Of a stretch of DNA of 64,000 bases, positions 8,248-17,277 are shown one piece after another. Positions within the stretch are counted from its first letter, which is position 1, and every line of letters starts with the position of its first letter. This DNA is from an uncultured Eubacteriales bacterium (GTDB lineage Bacteria; Bacillota; Clostridia; Oscillospirales; CAG-272), in NCBI GenBank assembly GCA_934447715.1, contig CAKSER010000001.1, positions 62,001-126,000 of the forward strand, read 5' to 3'. Under the pieces are notes generated by a model. The model saw nothing but the letters and a program-made list of their open reading frames with translations, was not told the DNA's origin and did not search any database. A program made the position numbers and the translations under genes.

Positions 8248-9051
8248 TTATTTCTGGTCGGAAAAATCTGTAATTGCAGTGTTTGAAAGGCCGTACTTTT
8301 CGGCAAGCTTTGCAATCGTTCCGTCGGCTGCAAGCTCTTCTAATGCTCCGTTTACCTTTGCTGTAAGCTCGCTTCCTTTCTTAAAGCCGATTGCGTAATA
8401 TTCTGCATCGCCGGATACGGAATCGACCTTTGCAAGAGAAGCATAGTCTCCTTTGCCGACATATGCGTTTGCAAGCTGCTCGTCGACAACAACGAAGTCA
8501 ACGTTTCCGAGCGCCAGCTCCTTTAATGCATCAAGCTGTGATGCGTTGTCCTTCTTTACGCAGCCTTCAAAGCTGTCAAGGTAGTCATATCCGGCAGAGC
8601 CTACCTCTGCAGAGCCGACCTTGCCGCTGAAGGATGACTTGTCGGTTACCGTCTTTGCAAAATCGGCGGTTGTTACGACAGCCTGCTTGTTTAACATGTA
8701 GTTGTAGGAAAAATCAACCTTTTCGCTTCTTGCAATGCCGTCGTCATCTGCGGTGTTTGCCGTGAAGCCGTTCCAGAGACAGTCAACCGTTCCTGCATTC
8801 AGGTTGAGGTATTTGTCCTTCCATTCGATCTCCTTGAAAACGACATCGTAGTTGAGCTTTGCGAAAACCGCTTCTGCAAGCTCGGTGTCAAATCCGATGA
8901 GCTTTCCTGATTCGTCCTTGTAGTTCATCGGCTCGTAGATGGTGTAGCCGATGATAACCGAGTTCTTTTTGTTGTCCGAGCATCCGGCAAACGGGATTGC
9001 AAGTGCAGCAAGCATTACGCATGCTAAAATGAGAGTGAGAGTTTTTTTCAT
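8248..9051 (-). CDS. Amino-acid-binding lipoprotein of the ABC importer
   Basis: Family 3 extracellular solute-binding protein, 267 residues, lipid-anchored outside the membrane. The signal peptide MKKTLTLILACVMLAALAIP ends in a lipobox FAGC at residues 21-24. The mature part opens with VIIGYTIYEPMNYKDESGKL and contains the family signature around IGFDTELAEAVFAKLNYDV. It is the first gene of the minus-strand operon and has a strong ribosome site (CTACGGAGG, 7-8 bases spacing) that is part of a possible RNA switch. Confidence 0.93.
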   Translation of the reverse strand: MKKTLTLILACVMLAALAIPFAGCSDNKKNSVIIGYTIYEPMNYKDESGKLIGFDTELAEAVFAKLNYDVVFKEIEWKDKYLNLNAGTVDCLWNGFTANTADDDGIARSEKVDFSYNYMLNKQAVVTTADFAKTVTDKSSFSGKVGSAEVGSAGYDYLDSFEGCVKKDNASQLDALKELALGNVDFVVVDEQLANAYVGKGDYASLAKVDSVSGDAEYYAIGFKKGSELTAKVNGALEELAADGTIAKLAEKYGLSNTAITDFSDQK

Positions 9052-9060
9052 GATAAATAG

Positions 9061-9114
9061 CCTCCGTAGATAGATTGGAATTTGCAGCAGCTACGGAAAG
9101 CGAATATACCGTAG
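9061..9114 (-). promoter_or_regulatory. Leader with competing CTACGG/CCGTAG elements
   Basis: Read on the minus strand from the predicted transcript start, the leader carries CTACGG (9114-9109), CCGTAG (9096-9091) and CTACGGAGG (9069-9061), the last being the Shine-Dalgarno region. The middle element can pair with either neighbour, but not both, so pairing could hide or free the ribosome site. Complementarity is seen; the switching role is inferred. Confidence 0.4.
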
Positions 9115-9131
9115 AGCTTGTTTATGGGCAT

Positions 9132-9160
9132 ATTATACTTCATCTCGCTAAAGTTGTAAA
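9132..9160 (-). promoter_or_regulatory. Promoter of the amino-acid ABC operon
   Basis: On the minus strand TTTACA (9160-9155), 17-base spacer, TATAAT (9137-9132). Transcription should start near 9125 and give a leader of roughly 75 bases. Confidence 0.8.
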
Positions 9161-9622
9161 GAGGTTTTTTGAAAAAAATTAATTTTTTCTCGCGTTTTGT
9201 AGGAATGCATAATTGCGGTCTTTAAAAATTCGGTTTCTTACTGCATTTTGCATTATGAAATCGGGGGGTTTTTAGAAACTCCGGGAATATCGGGCTTAGG
9301 GTCGGGGAATAAAGGAAAAAAAGGCAATATGAGAACATTAATTGTAGGGTTATAAAGTAATATTTTGTGAGATAAAATGTCGGGTTTTCAAAAAAAGTAG
9401 AATTTAAACTACGTATAAGACGGTGTTGTACATGTTTTGGAATTGAAAAGTATTGAAATCAAATATTTTCTCGTGAGATAAAGAAAATGCAGAAATTGAA
9501 TTCCAACATATTAACAACATGGTATGATGTTGTTGCAGATAGGCGTGGATTGCCAAGCAAAAAATAGTACAGCGTATAAGGTTGTATAAATTAAAGAAAA
9601 GAATAAAATATCTTTTTTACTC
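9161..9622. other. AT-rich intergenic region
   Basis: About 460 bases without a convincing gene between the divergent ABC operon and the Mrp gene. It is A/T rich with short G runs (CGGGGGG at about 9263). The only clear structure is an 8-bp dyad AACAACAT-GGTATG-ATGTTGTT at 9514-9535. No open frame with a ribosome site was found on either strand. Confidence 0.6.
9514..9535. repeat. Inverted repeat upstream of the Mrp gene
   Basis: AACAACAT and ATGTTGTT flank a 6-base centre. No T-run follows, so it looks more like a protein-binding dyad than a terminator. It lies about 90-110 bases before the -35 of the Mrp promoter. Confidence 0.4.
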
Positions 9623-9651
9623 TTGAAATCGGCAATAATATAGGGTACAAT
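9623..9651 (+). promoter_or_regulatory. Promoter for the Mrp gene
   Basis: TTGAAA (9623-9628), 17-base spacer, TACAAT (9646-9651). It is followed by a 60-base leader and the ribosome site GGATAGGAGAT. Confidence 0.65.
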
Positions 9652-9710
9652 AATATGAATGCTTTAAAAATGGTAAAAATGAAAAGTATAAAGCGGATAG
9701 GAGATATAAA

Positions 9711-10538
9711 ATGAGCGAAGAATGCACGCATGATTGCTCCAGCTGCTCGGCAAGCTGCTCGTCTAAGCAGAGCTTGATTGAAAAGCTGAATGCTAAAAGC
9801 ACGGTACGCAAGGTAGTCGGAATCGTAAGCGGCAAAGGCGGAGTCGGCAAATCGATGGTCACATCGATGCTCTCGGTGCTTATGAGCCGTAAGGATAAAA
9901 GTGTAGGAATTCTCGATGCTGATATTACCGGTCCTTCGATTCCGAAGATTTTCGGTCTTCACGAGAAGGTCGGCGCAACTGAGGACGGAATTATTCCGGC
10001 ACAGACAAAAACCGGAATTAAGGTAATGAGCATTAACCTAATTCTCGAGGACGAAAGCTCTCCTGTAATCTGGAGAGGTCCGGTAATTGCCGGAACCGTC
10101 AAGCAGTTCTGGTCGGATGTCGTCTGGGATGATGTAGACTATATGTTCGTCGATATGCCTCCCGGAACAGGCGATGTTCCGCTGACTGTGTTCCAGTCTC
10201 TTCCGGTTGACGGAATTATAATTGTTACAAGTCCGCAGGAGCTTGTTTCGATGATCGTTTCCAAGGCTGTCGGTATGGCAGAGCTTATGAATGTTCCGGT
10301 TCTCGGAATTGTGGAGAACATGAGCTATCTTCAGTGCCCCGACTGCGGCAAGAGAATCGAAGTGTTCGGCAAGTCTACAATAGATAAGGTAGCAAGCGAG
10401 CACGGTCTTGAGGTTATTGCAAGGGTTCCGATCGATCCGGAGGTTGCATCAAAGTGCGACTCGGGAGAGCTTGAGGATATCAATGTAAGCTATCTTGACG
10501 ATGCGGTCAAGACAATTGAGGAAAAGCTTCCTCTTTAA
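9711..10538 (+). CDS. mrp: Mrp/ApbC-type Fe-S cluster carrier ATPase
   Basis: P-loop ATPase of the Mrp/NBP35 family, 275 residues, which binds and hands on Fe-S clusters in the cytoplasm. A Cys-rich N terminus (CTHDCSSCSASC, residues 5-16) precedes the deviant Walker A GKGGVGKS at 41-48. A C-terminal CPDC motif lies near residue 205, in the position of the CxxC that ligates the bridging cluster in this family. Walker B region MFVDMPPGTGD is intact. The N-terminal Cys array marks it as an NBP35-like variant. The ribosome site GGAGATATAAA fixes the start. Confidence 0.93.
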   Translation: MSEECTHDCSSCSASCSSKQSLIEKLNAKSTVRKVVGIVSGKGGVGKSMVTSMLSVLMSRKDKSVGILDADITGPSIPKIFGLHEKVGATEDGIIPAQTKTGIKVMSINLILEDESSPVIWRGPVIAGTVKQFWSDVVWDDVDYMFVDMPPGTGDVPLTVFQSLPVDGIIIVTSPQELVSMIVSKAVGMAELMNVPVLGIVENMSYLQCPDCGKRIEVFGKSTIDKVASEHGLEVIARVPIDPEVASKCDSGELEDINVSYLDDAVKTIEEKLPL

Positions 10539-10563
10539 TCTGTACAGGTTATCCTATGGCATA

Positions 10564-10588
10564 TTGACTTTCGTCAAGAGTGTTTTTT
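10564..10588 (+). terminator. Weak terminator after the Mrp gene
   Basis: A short TTGAC/GTCAA stem with a 4-base loop followed by GAGTGTTTTTTG. The stem is only 5 bp, so efficiency is doubtful. Confidence 0.35.
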
Positions 10589-10629
10589 GGTGTTTATCGA
10601 ATGTTTTTTTAAAAAAATTCAATTACCTA

Positions 10630-10658
10630 TTGCAATTTTGAAAAAAACATGATAAAAT
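10630..10658 (+). promoter_or_regulatory. Promoter for rpmE
   Basis: TTGCAA (10630-10635), 17-base spacer, TAAAAT (10653-10658), about 40 bases before the rpmE start. Confidence 0.6.
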
Positions 10659-10698
10659 ATGACGAGTATTGAAAACGTTAGCAAAAGGAGTGTAAGCA

Positions 10699-10908
10699 AT
10701 GAAGGAAGGTATTCATCCTGATTACAAGCAGGTGACCGTCAGATGCGCATGCGGTGAAGAATTTGTCACCGGTTCTACCAAGGACAGTATCAAGGTTGAT
10801 ATTTGTTCGAAGTGCCATCCGTTCTTCACGGGAAAGCAGAAGTTTGTCGACAGCGGCGGACGCGTAGATAAGTTTAAGAAGCGTATTGAAGCTGCAAATA
10901 GAAAATAA
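10699..10908 (+). CDS. rpmE: 50S ribosomal protein L31 (zinc-binding form)
   Basis: A 69-residue large-subunit ribosomal protein. It carries the zinc-type cysteines: C16 and C18 in VRCACGEEF, C36 and C39 in DICSKCHPF, so it is the C+ form rather than the zinc-free paralog. HPFFTGKQKFVDSGGRVDKF is diagnostic of the family. A strong AAAGGAGTG ribosome site precedes it. It is monocistronic, with its own promoter and terminator. Confidence 0.97.
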   Translation: MKEGIHPDYKQVTVRCACGEEFVTGSTKDSIKVDICSKCHPFFTGKQKFVDSGGRVDKFKKRIEAANRK

Positions 10909-10928
10909 TTATTTTTGCATGGCGCGCA

Positions 10929-10980
10929 AGGGTAAGACAGTCACGGAAAAAACGTGGATTGCCTTACCCTGTTTTGCTTT
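10929..10980 (+). terminator. Terminator of rpmE
   Basis: Outer stem AGGGTAAG (10929-10936) / CTTACCCT (10963-10970) with an inner CACG/CGTG stem, followed by GTTTTGCTTTT. Confidence 0.75.
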
Positions 10981-11180
10981 TCCCGGGCTGAGGATATCAT
11001 CAGTATGGTACGGGAGCATCCGGCATCTTTATACGGCAGCAGGGCGCACAGCCTGAAAAGCGGCTCGGCTGCAGATTAATGCAAAACAGTTTACAACAGC
11101 AAAACAGCAAATAAAAAAAGAAAGGGAGTCTGACAGATTGAGGCTTTTTCAATCTGCAAAGGACCGCGGTAGAAAAATAT

Positions 11181-12506
11181 ATGGATAAACAGCTAGATTC
11201 TGTTTCCGGAGGCGTAAGGGCGGCAGTTGTCAGTCTTGTAAAAAGAGATGACGATCCTGCGGCGGTAGAGGCCTCGCTTGACGAGCTTGAAAGACTGCTT
11301 GAAACTGCCGGGGCAGAGGCGGTTATCAGGCTTGTTCAGAACAAGGAAACACCGGATGCAAGAACATATCTCGGAAGCGGAAAGATAAAGGAGCTGCAAA
11401 GCACATGCCGGGATTTCGGAGTGCAGCTTGTGGTGTTTGATACCGAGCTTTCGCCCTCTCAGATAAAGAATGCGGAGGATGAGCTTTCAAAGGACAATCC
11501 GGAGCTGCGCGTAATCGACAGATCGATGCTGATTCTGGATATTTTCGCAATTCACGCCACCACATCAGAGGGAAAGCTGCAGGTCGAGCTTGCTCAGCTG
11601 AAATATACCGCGCCGAGGCTTATCGGAAAGGGTATTTCCATGTCGAGGCAGCAGGGCGGAAACATTGCAATGCGAGGACCCGGAGAAACCAAGCTCGAAA
11701 CCGACAGAAGGCATATCAGAAGGAGAATGCAGGCTCTTGAGCAGGAGCTGAAAACGGTTGAGGAGCAGAGGCTGACGCAGAGAAAGCAGAGGGACAAGTC
11801 GGGAATAACAAAGGTGGCGATTGTCGGATATACAAACGCAGGCAAATCCACACTGTTAAACAGACTTACCGATGCCGGAATACTTGCGGAGGATAAGCTT
11901 TTTGCAACGCTTGATCCGACGACCAGAAAATACACTCTTCCGGACGGAAACGAAATATTACTCATCGACACTGTCGGCTTTATAAGAAATCTTCCGCACC
12001 ACCTTATAAAGGCGTTCAAAACCACGCTTGACGAGGTTGTATATGCCGATATCATTATTGCGATGACAGATGCCTCCGACAGGGAGGCTGCGGCTCAGCT
12101 TGAGGTTACCGATGGACTTTTAAATGACCTCGGCGCAACCGGGAAGCCGGTTATATATGTTTACAACAAATGCGATAGAGAGACCGACTTTGTTCCGTGC
12201 GTTGTTTCTCTCGGATCGAACGAAAATGTATTTTTTATCTCTGCAAGGACCGGAAAGAACGTAAATGCCTTGGTCGATCGGATAATGCAGATTATTAATG
12301 AAAGAACGTGCGAGGTCGTTTTTGATCTGCATGTTTCCGAGCAGGGAGTGCTTAACAGGATGTATCGCTTTGCAAAGGTTGTCGATGTTAGCTATGAGGG
12401 CGACAGGATCAAGGTAAAGGCGATCTGTGACGGAAAAGCAAAGGGAATGTTTCGCGAATGGATCGATAAAAAAGCTGCAGAAGACGGAAACGGCGAAGAT
12501 GAATGA
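11181..12506 (+). CDS. hflX: GTPase HflX
   Basis: Ribosome-associated GTPase, 441 residues, thought to split or rescue stalled ribosomes. The N-terminal HflX domain (GSGKIKELQS; GGNIAMRGPGETKLETDRR) is followed by a coiled coil (about 165-205) and a G domain with G1 GYTNAGKST near 216-224, G3 DTVGF and G4 NKCD. The C-terminal domain is short. Start: ATG with a weak GGACCGCGG upstream. The 270 bases before it hold the rpmE terminator and otherwise no recognised feature. The next gene follows after 16 bases. Confidence 0.95.
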   Translation: MDKQLDSVSGGVRAAVVSLVKRDDDPAAVEASLDELERLLETAGAEAVIRLVQNKETPDARTYLGSGKIKELQSTCRDFGVQLVVFDTELSPSQIKNAEDELSKDNPELRVIDRSMLILDIFAIHATTSEGKLQVELAQLKYTAPRLIGKGISMSRQQGGNIAMRGPGETKLETDRRHIRRRMQALEQELKTVEEQRLTQRKQRDKSGITKVAIVGYTNAGKSTLLNRLTDAGILAEDKLFATLDPTTRKYTLPDGNEILLIDTVGFIRNLPHHLIKAFKTTLDEVVYADIIIAMTDASDREAAAQLEVTDGLLNDLGATGKPVIYVYNKCDRETDFVPCVVSLGSNENVFFISARTGKNVNALVDRIMQIINERTCEVVFDLHVSEQGVLNRMYRFAKVVDVSYEGDRIKVKAICDGKAKGMFREWIDKKAAEDGNGEDE

Positions 12507-12522
12507 AGATAAATGAAAACAA

Positions 12523-13167
12523 ATGAAGATGAATGACGAAAAGGGCATGATAAGAAAGGTGACGCTTGCAAAGGAAGCAAGCGCCGAAATGACCGAGAAG
12601 AAATCGGTTTTTATCGGTCATGCAAAGCCGATAGGAAGCGAGGAAGAGGCGCTTGAGTTTATCAAGGCGAAAAAGAAGGAATTTTCGGATGCTACTCACA
12701 ATGTCTTTGCATATGTTTTAAACGGAGGCGTGACTGCAAAGTATTCGGATGACGGAGAGCCGCAGGGCACTGCCGGAATGCCGGTTCTGGACGTGATAAG
12801 AAAAAGCGGAATCGATGATGCAGTCGTTGTTGTAACGAGATATTTCGGCGGAATTCTTCTCGGTGCCGGAGGGCTTGTCAGGGCATACTCCGCCTCTGCA
12901 AAACTTGCACTCGACACGGCAGGGATCACCGTATTTGAGTATTATGACGAGTTTGAAATCAGATGCGGCTACTCGGATTATCAGAGGATAAAAAACGAGC
13001 TTCCTGCATTCGGCGTGAAAACCGACAGCTCGGCATTTGAAGGCGAGGTCACCCTTAAAATCGCAGTAAGACAGGACAGAAGCGACAGTCTGATTTTAAA
13101 AATCACCGAGCTTACCGCCGCAAGAGCGGTAATAAACAAGCTCGGAGAGCGGTTTGATCACGATTGA
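12523..13167 (+). CDS. yigZ: YigZ/IMPACT family protein (UPF0029)
   Basis: A 214-residue protein of the conserved YigZ/YvyE/IMPACT family; cellular role poorly defined. The family core SDDGEPQGTAGMPVLDVI is at about residues 68-85, followed by VVVTRYFGGILLGAGGLVRAYS. A C-terminal EF-G domain V-like part follows. The start is uncertain: ATGs lie at 12523, 12529 and 12547 with no good ribosome site, in a stretch rich in repeated ATGAA units. It is probably translated from the hflX message. Confidence 0.9.
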   Translation: MKMNDEKGMIRKVTLAKEASAEMTEKKSVFIGHAKPIGSEEEALEFIKAKKKEFSDATHNVFAYVLNGGVTAKYSDDGEPQGTAGMPVLDVIRKSGIDDAVVVVTRYFGGILLGAGGLVRAYSASAKLALDTAGITVFEYYDEFEIRCGYSDYQRIKNELPAFGVKTDSSAFEGEVTLKIAVRQDRSDSLILKITELTAARAVINKLGERFDHD

Positions 13168-13307
13168 CACGCATTTTTGCTGTCGGGAAATAATTGTTTA
13201 CAAAATATTTATATATAACGAGAGGAAAACAGATTTTTTTTGCGTATCCTATAAATTGAGTATGAATGTCGTCGAAACGGGAAGCCGAAAAGAGAAGGAG
13301 AAGGAAA

Positions 13308-14303
13308 ATGGGCAGTGTTTGCGATTTTATTTATGAAAATGAGAAGAACAATCTGTCAAGATATGCCTTCCACACAGTCGACACAAAGGGAAGACTGGAG
13401 CCGATTACGCCGGATGACCTAAGAGGCGAATTTCAAAGAGACAGAGACAGAATAATCCACTCAAAGGCATTCAGGAGACTGATGCACAAGACGCAGGTGT
13501 TTCTTGCACCGGAGGCGGATCATTACAGAACGCGCCTCACCCACACGCTTGAGGTGTCGCAGGTAGCAAGGTCTATTGCAAGGGCTTTGCGCTTAAACGA
13601 GGACCTTTGCGAGGCAATCGCGCTCGGTCACGACCTTGGGCACACCCCGTTCGGACACGCAGGGGAAAGAATGCTTCAAAGGCACTACGACCCGGGCTTT
13701 TCGCATTACGCACAGAGCATCCGTGTTGTGGAAAAGATCGAAAATCTCAACCTTACATATGAGGTAAAGGAAGGAATTTTCAAGCACACATTAGGCGGCT
13801 CCGAAACGCTGGAGGGTCAGATTATCTACGAGTCGGATCATATAGCATACATAAATCACGATATAGACGATGCGGTAAGAGCCGGGGTTATCTGCAACGA
13901 GGATATTCCGAGGGCGCTGCGCAACGGACTCGGCTATTCGCACGGAAAAAGAATAGATACAATGGTCAGGGCGATCGTTTCGGAAAGCTATGACAAGCCG
14001 TATATAAAAATGGAGCAGGAGGTCAGGGAGATGACCGATGAGCTTCACAAGTTCCTTTATGCAAGCGTATATACAAATCCGGTTGCAAAGAGTCAGGAAT
14101 CGAAGGCGGAAGCTATGCTTATGCAGCTGTTTGATTATTTTACCGATCATCCGGAGCAGATGCCGCAAAGCTATTATTCGATCCTTGAGGAAGGAAACGA
14201 ATCGGTTAAAAGGGTTGTCTGCGACTATATTTCCGGAATGACCGACAGGCACGCAATCAGCACCTTTACAAGGCTTTTCGTGCCGGAGGGCTGGCGAGGA
14301 TGA
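13308..14303 (+). CDS. dgt: dGTP triphosphohydrolase-like HD protein
   Basis: HD-superfamily deoxynucleoside triphosphohydrolase, 331 residues, which cleaves dNTP to deoxynucleoside and tripolyphosphate. N-terminal FQRDRDRIIHSKAFRRLMHK and TRLTHTLEVSQVARSIAR are typical; the HD pair lies in ALGHDLGHTPFGHAGE near residue 106. The frame begins at 13266, but the ATG at 13308 follows AGAAGGAGAAGG at proper distance, so it is preferred. Its stop overlaps the dnaG start (ATGA), indicating coupling in a dgt-dnaG-rpoD operon. Confidence 0.93.
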   Translation: MGSVCDFIYENEKNNLSRYAFHTVDTKGRLEPITPDDLRGEFQRDRDRIIHSKAFRRLMHKTQVFLAPEADHYRTRLTHTLEVSQVARSIARALRLNEDLCEAIALGHDLGHTPFGHAGERMLQRHYDPGFSHYAQSIRVVEKIENLNLTYEVKEGIFKHTLGGSETLEGQIIYESDHIAYINHDIDDAVRAGVICNEDIPRALRNGLGYSHGKRIDTMVRAIVSESYDKPYIKMEQEVREMTDELHKFLYASVYTNPVAKSQESKAEAMLMQLFDYFTDHPEQMPQSYYSILEEGNESVKRVVCDYISGMTDRHAISTFTRLFVPEGWRG

Positions 14304-16030
14304 TACCCGATATCGTTATTGAGGAAATCAAATACCGGAACAGGATAGAGGATGTTATCTCCTCATATGTTCCCTTGAAGCGCGCAGGCTCGAATCTAAC
14401 AGCCTGCTGCCCGTTTCATTCGGAAAAGACCCCATCCTTTACGGTATTTACTGCGACCGACAGCTTCTACTGCTTCGGATGCGGAGCCGGCGGAAATGTT
14501 GTCTCGTTTATCATGAGGGCAGAGAACCTCGACTATGTATCCGCGCTCAAATTCCTTGCAAAGAGAGCCGGAATCGAAATTCCGGAGGATGAGGGGAGCA
14601 GAACCGGAGAGAGTACGGTAAAGAAATCCCGGCTGATCTCGATGAACAGGGATGCTGCAAAGTATTTCTTTGAGGAGCTGAAAAAAAGCGACAGCGCAAG
14701 AGAGTATCTTCTTAAAAGAAGAAGCCTGCCGGAAAAGCTGATCCGCCACTTCGGGCTCGGATATGCACCGGACGGATTTTACGGGCTGTCAAATCACCTT
14801 CATAAGCTCGGATATTCCGACGAGGAAATGTGTGTGGGTTTTCTTTCCGGGAAGAGCAGAAAGACGGGCAAGCCGTTTGATATGTTCCGAAACCGCGTGA
14901 TGTTTCCGATTATCGATGTTTCGGGAGACATAATCGCGTTCGGCGGAAGGGTAATGGACGACAGCAAGCCGAAATACCTGAACTCGTCCGACACTCCGGT
15001 TTTTAAGAAAAGCAAGCAGCTTTTTGCTTTGAACTACGCAAAGAATTTCTGCTCGGAGCAGATGATTCTGTGCGAGGGATATATGGATGTCATTGCCCTG
15101 CACGGGGCAGGCTTTCAGAATGCGGTGGCGACGCTCGGCACCGCGCTTACACCGGAGCAGGCAAGAATAATGAAGCGATACACAAAGAGCGTCATTATTT
15201 CCTACGACAGCGACGAGGCAGGACAGAAGGCGGCAAACCGTGCTTTCGGAATTTTAGGCGAAGCAGGGCTTGATACAAAGATTCTGAAGATGGACGGAGC
15301 AAAGGATCCGGATGAATACATAAAGAAATTCGGAGCGGACGCATTTAAGCGCGTGCTTCAGTCCGGAAGGTCGAAATTTGATTTCAAGTTTGAAAATGTT
15401 CTTGCAAAATACAACATTGAAAGGCCCGAGGACCGCATAAGAGCGGCAGCCGATACCGTTCCGATTCTTGCCGAGATATATTCGGAGGTCGAAAGGGACG
15501 TACATATGCGAAGAGCTGCAAAAAAGCTCGATGTTCCGTACGATGGGTTAAAGGCTGATGTAAAGCGGTATCTTAAAAGTGCCGACAGGAAGCAGAAAAG
15601 AGAGCAGAAGCAGCAGATACTGAGGAAAACCGAGGGATACGGAGACAGGGTAAATCCCGACAGGATACAGAACGCCGGAGCGTTTTTTGCCGAGGAGGCA
15701 ATTATCGGTATTCTTGTGGCATTTCCCGAGATGATCCCGGAGATCGGCGATCTTTCAGGCGAGGACTTTTTTACCCCGTTTAACCGAAGGGTGTTTGAAT
15801 TTATTGCTTCAAAAGGAAAGGAATTCAATCTCGGAATGCTCAACGAGGTCTTTTCTCCTGACGAAGTGGGAAGAGTGACCGGAATGGCTGTTAAAAGGCA
15901 GATGCTTTCGGACAACAGAAAAAACACACTTGACGAGTGTATAAGAAAGCTCAGAAGCTCAAGGGGCGATGAGTCGATGTCACTTGAAGAGTTGATTAAT
16001 AAAAAAAGAAACAGTGCGGCAAAATACTAA
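14300..16030 (+). CDS. dnaG: DNA primase
   Basis: Primase that lays RNA primers at the replication fork, 576 residues. The N-terminal zinc ribbon uses C37-x2-H40 and C58-x2-C61. The Toprim core contains ILCEGYMDVIALH near residue 255-265 and VIISYDSDEAGQKAANRA. The C-terminal helicase-binding domain follows a basic, Gln-rich linker (KQKREQKQQ). It starts within the ATGA overlap with dgt and is followed after 27 bases by rpoD, a conserved macromolecular-synthesis order. Confidence 0.97.
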   Translation: MIPDIVIEEIKYRNRIEDVISSYVPLKRAGSNLTACCPFHSEKTPSFTVFTATDSFYCFGCGAGGNVVSFIMRAENLDYVSALKFLAKRAGIEIPEDEGSRTGESTVKKSRLISMNRDAAKYFFEELKKSDSAREYLLKRRSLPEKLIRHFGLGYAPDGFYGLSNHLHKLGYSDEEMCVGFLSGKSRKTGKPFDMFRNRVMFPIIDVSGDIIAFGGRVMDDSKPKYLNSSDTPVFKKSKQLFALNYAKNFCSEQMILCEGYMDVIALHGAGFQNAVATLGTALTPEQARIMKRYTKSVIISYDSDEAGQKAANRAFGILGEAGLDTKILKMDGAKDPDEYIKKFGADAFKRVLQSGRSKFDFKFENVLAKYNIERPEDRIRAAADTVPILAEIYSEVERDVHMRRAAKKLDVPYDGLKADVKRYLKSADRKQKREQKQQILRKTEGYGDRVNPDRIQNAGAFFAEEAIIGILVAFPEMIPEIGDLSGEDFFTPFNRRVFEFIASKGKEFNLGMLNEVFSPDEVGRVTGMAVKRQMLSDNRKNTLDECIRKLRSSRGDESMSLEELINKKRNSAAKY

Positions 16031-16057
16031 AAAGCCGAACAGGATGTGGAGAAAAAT

Positions 16058-17161
16058 ATGGATAACAATCAGACCGAAAAGAAATTTGACATAAGCGAGC
16101 TTATCGAAAAGGGAAAAGCAAAGGGCTCGCTTACAAACAGCGAGATCATGGAGGCGCTTGAGGACGTCGATTATGATCTTGAACAGATAGAAAAGCTGTA
16201 CGAAACCTTTGAAAGACTCGGTATTGAGGTTACCGGCTATCTTGATTCGAATGATTATGAGCAGATCAAAACCGATGTCGAAAAGTATGAAAGCGCCGAG
16301 GAAATGGAGTCGATGTTAACCCAGGAGGGACTTGTCATCGACGATCCGGTGCGTATGTATCTTAAGGAAATCGGAAAGGTTCCGCTTCTTGATACCGAAA
16401 GAGAGCTTATGCTTGCAGAGAAGATGGCAAACGGAGATACAGAGGCAAAGCAGGAGCTTGTCGAGGCGAACCTCCGTCTTGTCGTCAGCATTGCAAAAAG
16501 ATATGTAGGAAAGGGAATGTTCTTCCTTGATCTTATCCAGGAGGGAAACCTCGGTCTTATGAAGGCGGTCGATAAGTTCGATTACCGCAAGGGCTATAAA
16601 TTCTCGACATATGCGACATGGTGGATAAGACAGGCAATCACAAGAGCGATTGCGGATCAGGCAAGAACGATCCGTATTCCGGTTCACATGGTTGAAACGA
16701 TTCACAAGGTCAATCGAGTTCAAAGACAGCTTCTTCAGGAAAAGGGAAGAGAGGCAACCGCAGAGGAGATTGCTTCTGTTATGGGAATGACCCCTGACAA
16801 GGTAAGAGAGATTATGAAGATCTCGCAGGATCCCGTTTCGCTCGAAATGCCGATCGGAGAAGAGGAGGACAGCCACCTGGGAGACTTCATTCCGGACGAC
16901 GATTCGCCGGCGCCTGCAGAGGCAGCCTCCGCTATTCTGCTTCATGAGCAGCTTTGCGAGGTTCTTCACACGCTTACGCCGAGAGAGGAGCAGGTGTTAA
17001 AGCTTCGCTTCGGCCTTCAGGATGGAAGAACCAGAACCCTTGAGGAGGTCGGAAAGGAATTCCACATCACAAGAGAAAGAATCCGTCAGATAGAAGCCAA
17101 AGCGCTTCGTAAGCTGCGCCACCCGAGCCGTTCCAAGAGACTTAAGGATTATTTGGAATAA
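16058..17161 (+). CDS. rpoD: Housekeeping sigma factor (sigma-A/RpoD)
   Basis: Primary sigma factor, 367 residues. Region 1.2 DDPVRMYLKEIGKVPLL, region 2 FLDLIQEGNLGLMKAVDKFDYRKGYKFSTYATWWIRQAI, region 3 and region 4.2 (TLEEVGKEFHITRERIRQIE) are intact. Region 1.1 is short and acidic, as in Firmicutes. A GTG at 16046 would add four residues; the ATG at 16058 has GGAG six bases upstream and was chosen. The many TTGACA-17-TATAAT promoters in the window agree with this sigma factor. Confidence 0.97.
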   Translation: MDNNQTEKKFDISELIEKGKAKGSLTNSEIMEALEDVDYDLEQIEKLYETFERLGIEVTGYLDSNDYEQIKTDVEKYESAEEMESMLTQEGLVIDDPVRMYLKEIGKVPLLDTERELMLAEKMANGDTEAKQELVEANLRLVVSIAKRYVGKGMFFLDLIQEGNLGLMKAVDKFDYRKGYKFSTYATWWIRQAITRAIADQARTIRIPVHMVETIHKVNRVQRQLLQEKGREATAEEIASVMGMTPDKVREIMKISQDPVSLEMPIGEEEDSHLGDFIPDDDSPAPAEAASAILLHEQLCEVLHTLTPREEQVLKLRFGLQDGRTRTLEEVGKEFHITRERIRQIEAKALRKLRHPSRSKRLKDYLE

Positions 17162-17188
17162 TCGCCCGAATAATTAACCTTAGTGCTC

Positions 17189-17217
17189 TTGACATATGTG
17201 CAAGATTGTTGTAAAAT
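17189..17217 (+). promoter_or_regulatory. Promoter for the 17278 lipoprotein gene
   Basis: TTGACA (17189-17194), 17-base spacer, TAAAAT (17212-17217), just past the rpoD stop. Confidence 0.75.
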
Positions 17218-17277
17218 TAATCTGATCACGAATTCCCGCGATCAGCGAAACCCGAGTTTATTAGGAGGAACCCTCGA

